A DNA stretch of 64,000 nt from Timema cristinae (Eukaryota > Arthropoda > Insecta > Phasmatodea > Timematidae), in the NCBI GenBank assembly GCA_039000515.1, contig JBCFYV010002255.1, forward strand, positions 45,884,831-45,948,830, read 5' to 3'. A program made the translations under genes and the position numbers. Every line of letters begins with the position of its first letter. Position 1 is the first letter of the stretch. Positions 59,881-64,000 of this stretch are shown one piece after another. The notes under the pieces are model-generated. The model made no database searches, was not told where the DNA came from, and worked only from the letters and a program-made list of their open reading frames with translations.

Positions 59881-60489
59881 CCTGTGAGATTCCAAGCCCA
59901 ATAGGAAATGGTTGAATTATTTAAAAGAAAGAAAAAGATGATTGTTTTGAGATTGACTGTATGCAAGGACTCCCATCTCTGTAATCTGTCAATGAATTGA
60001 TGGCTTGTCCATATAAGAAAATCTGCATAGAAGACTATGTCCATGAATAGCAAATGGCTTGAAATGTAAGTTACCCACTTGCCGTAACCAACCAAGTGAG
60101 GGTGAAGCTAATATCAAACCAGTTGCTTGTACAGATGATGAAGAGTTTGACACCAAACATTACAAGTGTAGATTACATCAACTTTAAAAAAACAAGAAGA
60201 AATTTATGTTTTCTACAAAGATGTGGTTTTAAAAACTTTGTAATATTTTTTAGTAATAGTTTCTGTTTTCCAACAATGTAAGTCACTAAAGGAAAATACC
60301 ATGTGTAATAATGTTGAATATAGAACCAGCACTTTTATCAAATTGGCTAGTGAATTCATTTTAATTACTCATCAATGCATCTGATTCAACCTTAACCTTT
60401 TCTGAACCATATTAATATGTCAAAGAAGTGTAATAAAACATTGGTATGTGTTGTACATGGATGCAGTTCTTATGATAAACTTTTAAACT
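59881..60489. other. unassigned sequence before the Penelope-like element
   Basis: Contains short open frames only; probable 3' remains of the FEN/XPG-like relic and the 5' flank of the Penelope-like element. No clear boundary. Confidence 0.3.
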
Positions 60490-63250
60490 GACCCAGCCGG
60501 CCTAACACGCTGCAGGCACGATGTGTAATGAAAGATTGCAGTGACGATAATGGCTTAGCGCTTAGACTTACAAGACCGATAGGCCTCCTTGAACACAGCT
60601 CTATCACTAAAGTCCCACTAATGGGTATGAAACACAGTGTTGCCAGCCTACTAGGGATAGCCAGCCACTCATACAGAATCCCTGCCAAAACTACCCAACC
60701 GACAATTCATACTACCACCACCACCACCAGCAACAGTTAAAACTTCACCTGTTCTTAATATATCCAACCACCAATTGTCCGAGTCGGAAGAAGAAGTTCT
60801 ATCCAGAGGCCTAACCTTCTGTCCAACCAAACGTCCTGACCACTTTGAGCTGACTAAGGATGTTCTAAATTTCGCCAGAAATCTGAGGCTTAAGACACTT
60901 TTTTTTTTCAAATATTTCCTCCAGCGAAAAACCAACCACATCAAACATTTCTGCCATCAACAAACCAACCACATCAAACATTCACCACTGATATACCAAC
61001 CACATCAAACATTTCTACCACCGACAAAACAACCAAGTCTACTACTACCAACCAGCTTCCAACTGGGACCCTCCTCCCTTAACAGCTGATCACCCGATTT
61101 AAATGTATATAAACTTTATACTTCAGCAAGTTTTGGATCCAAATTTCTACAAAACGCTCCCCACAACCCACAACCTAACTCGTGAACACTGCCAAGCCAT
61201 AGAATCCATCCGACAAAATCAGAACATCCTAATACTAGCAGCCGACAAAGGATCCACGACAGAAGTAATTAACAAAGATGATTACATCACAGAAGCACAG
61301 AGACAGCTTTTGGACTCGTCCACATACCGAAAAATCGAGTATGAACCCACTATAAAATTTGCCAACCAGCTTCAAGAACTCATCACTAAAGAGACCAAGC
61401 GACAAAACCTTTTTTTACCCATCGTCCAGATTCTTCTACCAAAAAACCAAATAACGCCAAAGTTCTACATGCTTCCAAAAATTCACAAAGATACCATACC
61501 ACCACTAGGAAGGCCTATTGTCTCCAGCTGCGGATAACTTACAGAAAGAATTTCAGCCTATGTCGACCTACACATGCGGCCATTTGTTACCAAACTACCA
61601 TCCCACATTAAAATCACCAACTATTTCCTTCAAAAACTCAATGCCTTCCAACCTTTACCTCAAAGCACCATACTTGTCACCAATGATGTAGTGTCGTTGT
61701 GTACCAACATTCCTCATGTTCATGGCCTGGCTGCAGTGGAACATTATCTCAACAAGCGTCCTATCATCACCACACCTACAACATCATTTATTCTGGAACT
61801 CACTAAATTTATACAAGAAAAGAACAACTTTCAATACATGGATCAGAACTTCATTCAAACCAAAGGTACAGCGATGGGTACAAGGACGGCACCTTCATAT
61901 ACCAATCTCTTCATAGCAAACTGGAAAAAAAATTTCTTGACTGCCAAATCAACAAACCACTTTGCTGGCTTCACTTCATCGATGACATATTCATGGTGAA
62001 GACAGCTGGCCAAGACAATCTAACCTTATTTTTAAACAAACTAAACTCCTTTTCAGCTCTGAAGTTCACCTCAAATCAATCCCACGACCAGGCAACATTT
62101 CTTGATGTGGACATTAGGCTGTCAGATGGCCACTTCAAAACCTCAGTGCATCTTAAACCCACATTTTGATAGCTACATTCCATTCAACACTAAAAGATCT
62201 CTCCCATACAGTCTCACCATACGGGCTCACCGCATCCCCTCCGATCCAGAAAGTCTTCAAAACCACCTTGAAAACCTCCAAGAAGCCTTTACAGAGAGAT
62301 GATACCCTAAACCTCTCATTAATATCCTACTTCGACTAGCTGAAACTCCACAACCACAACCCGAAAAACCAGATAGTATACCTCTAGTGATAAAGTACAA
62401 TCCAGGCCTACAAAAGATAAAATATTAGCGTCGGGTTTTCACATATTGGAAGCATCCAGCCGTACTAACAATATTCTCAAAACCACCAGTCCTTGTATAT
62501 AAACAGCCTCCATCTCTTAGAAATCTTCTGGTACAGCCTAAACTAAAAACTGAACATGACGCAACCTTCATTCAACCACAACAAGGCTCTCAACCTTGCA
62601 ACAAAACAGCTTTCAAAACCTGCCAAATACATCATCCAGCAACCACTTTCTCTAGAAACATCACCAACACCATCTATACCATCAAAGGCAGCCACACATG
62701 TGAGTCCAGCAACCTAATTTACCAACTAGAATGCCAACAATGTACTGCACAATATGTTGGCCTCACCACCGAAACTCTACGTAAGCGCATGAATGGACAC
62801 CGCCATGACACCAAAATTAAGAATCCAGAAAAACCCGTTTCAACACACGCCTCCACTCATAACCTCAACTTCGAGGACTGCTACACTGTCAAGGTGTTGA
62901 GATCAATTAACAAGACACAATGTCATATGTCTCAGTTAAGAAGATGGGAACTGGCACATCAATGGATCACAAAGTATAGAAAACCACCCAACCTAATTAT
63001 TCGCTAATTTCAACCCAGTAGCCACACCAGCACCACCTACCTTCCATAGAGTAATGATAAACATTTAGAGAATTTCATCTCCTCCAGAGAAGTTTTCATC
63101 CATACCAGTCAAGTTGGCGTCACTGAAGACAACATCCTGTTCAGTCTACTACTACTACTTTCTGAGGAAGGTGCTATAATAGCATTGAAATATTGATGTG
63201 TGTTTAAATATGTATTAGTGTTTTTACTTTTATTTGTGCTCTACCATTGT
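60490..63250 (+). mobile_element. Penelope-like retroelement with GIY-YIG endonuclease
   Basis: The element holds, in order, an N-terminal domain, a Penelope-type reverse transcriptase and a GIY-YIG endonuclease, followed by a 3' segment with a hammerhead-like core at 63,162-63,190. Ends are approximate: no flanking duplication or terminal repeats could be fixed. Confidence 0.8.
60776..63007 (+). pseudogene. Penelope-like polyprotein pseudogene (RT + GIY-YIG)
   Basis: Order of motifs: SESEEEVLSRGLTFCPT (N-terminal conserved block); LAADKGSTTEVINKDDYITE; PKFYMLPKIHKDTIPPLGRP; a TAA at 61,535; NDVVSLCTNIPHVHGL with the first catalytic Asp; GTAMGTRTAPSYTNLFIANW; then after a frameshift near 61,960 HFIDDIFMV with the paired Asp of the RT active site. 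A stop and frameshifts near 62,165-62,300 precede the C-terminal part, with SNLIYQLECQQCTAQYVGLT of the GIY-YIG nuclease and the end PPNLIIR-stop. Such elements reverse-transcribe at nicked DNA. Three or more breaks make this copy inactive. Confidence 0.88.
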
Positions 63251-63828
63251 CCTAATCTATCATTTTATTTATTACCAAGAATAATAAAAAAACTTTTTTT
63301 GTAGATATTGTAAATGACAGCACTTTTTGTTCCAAGCATTTTTTGATTTATGGAAGTTTTACAAATAGATAGAGAAAAATAAATATTTTTTATAGTTTTA
63401 AAGTAAAAAAACAATACTTTTTCAAATAAAACATGTTTTTAATTAAAGTTACTCACTAAAAATTACTACCATAATTATAATAAAAACATGTTGAGTATTC
63501 TCCCCCTCTCACCGCCCACGAGTGGTATCAAAAAGTTGGTTGGTTCATGGACAATAATGTTAAATGTTTTAGAGCATGATCGTTTAATGCTTCAACTTCT
63601 CAAGACAAGTAATTTTTATAAAAATCATGTATAGAAACTTAAGGAAATTTTGCCTCAGATAGTGAATATCAATCAATTAGCTCCATCAGGAAAAAAGTTA
63701 TTCAAAACACGTAAATTTGTTTTTTTGGTGGATTCCTAAAAACAAATTTAAATTATGTCAACCTCAAGTAGGCCCCAGAAAGTGAGGTTAGGGGCGGCAT
63801 GTGGCGCACAGTTTGTGCACAGCTGGTG
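63251..63828. other. unassigned AT-rich sequence
   Basis: No gene or element recognised between the Penelope-like element and the terminal minisatellite. Confidence 0.4.
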
Positions 63829-64000
63829 TACAGCATCTACAGGCAACTGGCCCACCAGTGCTACCACTACACACATTACCTGTACAACATCTACAAGCAA
63901 CTGGACCACCAGTGCTACCACTACACACATTACCCGTACAGTATCTACAAGCAACTGGACCACCAGTGCTACCACTACACACATTACCCGTACAACATCT
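63829..64000. repeat. 54-bp minisatellite running off the window end
   Basis: About 3.2 copies of a 54-bp unit (ATCTACAAGCAACTGGACCA, then CCAGTGCTACCACTACACAC, then ATTACCCGTACA) with few differences. It continues past the window edge. Because 54 is a multiple of three, the minus strand stays open, which is no evidence for a gene. Confidence 0.92.

Overview
Eukaryotic genomic DNA, AT-rich and gene-poor, most likely from an arthropod (probably an insect). The sequence shows spliced exons with GT/AG borders, tRNA-derived SINEs, Penelope-like, RTE-type, Tigger/pogo and piggyBac-like elements, and a decayed DDE transposase whose N-terminal DUF4817-like segment I know mainly from arthropods. Species cannot be named from the sequence alone.

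The only host gene I can support lies on the minus strand and spans almost the whole window: the epsilon subunit of adaptor complex AP-4 (AP4E1). Seven internal exons run from 57,095 down to 3,489. Their splice phases join without a break and give about 449 residues of the adaptin solenoid, plus a possible terminal exon at 3,007-2,875. The 5' exons are not visible and probably lie beyond 64 kb. Introns are 0.65 to 22 kb long and consist mostly of repeats and dead mobile elements.

Layout by coordinate: 0-4.5 kb, 3' end of AP4E1, a 59-bp duplication and a CAGC/CAGT microsatellite. 6.4 kb, a complete SINE with target duplication. 8.8-11.3 kb, a 62-bp satellite. 12.0-13.1 kb, a decayed copy of a multicopy FEN/XPG-like gene. 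13.9-18.1 kb, a nested stack: Tigger, a SINE at its 3' end, a 1.8-kb solo LTR inside the SINE, and a second SINE. 20.2-21.7 kb, two AP4E1 exons. 22.4-35.2 kb, a 34-bp satellite array of about 10 kb, preceded by 1.7 kb of corrupted-looking sequence and split by a 1.27-kb insertion. 36.7-42.2 kb, an RTE-type endonuclease relic split by a 4.08-kb piggyBac-like element with TTAA duplications. 43.6 kb, an AP4E1 exon. 44.0-45.8 and 54.0-55.6 kb, two solo LTRs of one family, the first carrying a SINE. 47.3-47.9 kb, the DUF4817/DDE transposase relic. 51.2-52.9 kb, a reverse transcriptase relic carrying a SINE. 53.1 and 57.0 kb, two AP4E1 exons. 59.4 kb, a second FEN/XPG-like relic. 60.5-63.2 kb, a Penelope-like element with reverse transcriptase and GIY-YIG endonuclease. 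63.8 kb to the end, a 54-bp minisatellite.

No operon-like cooperation exists here. The mobile-element genes are all broken by stops or frameshifts, and the biology of interest is how a conserved trafficking gene tolerates introns built from nested insertions and satellites. No CRISPR array, rRNA gene or free-standing tRNA gene was seen.
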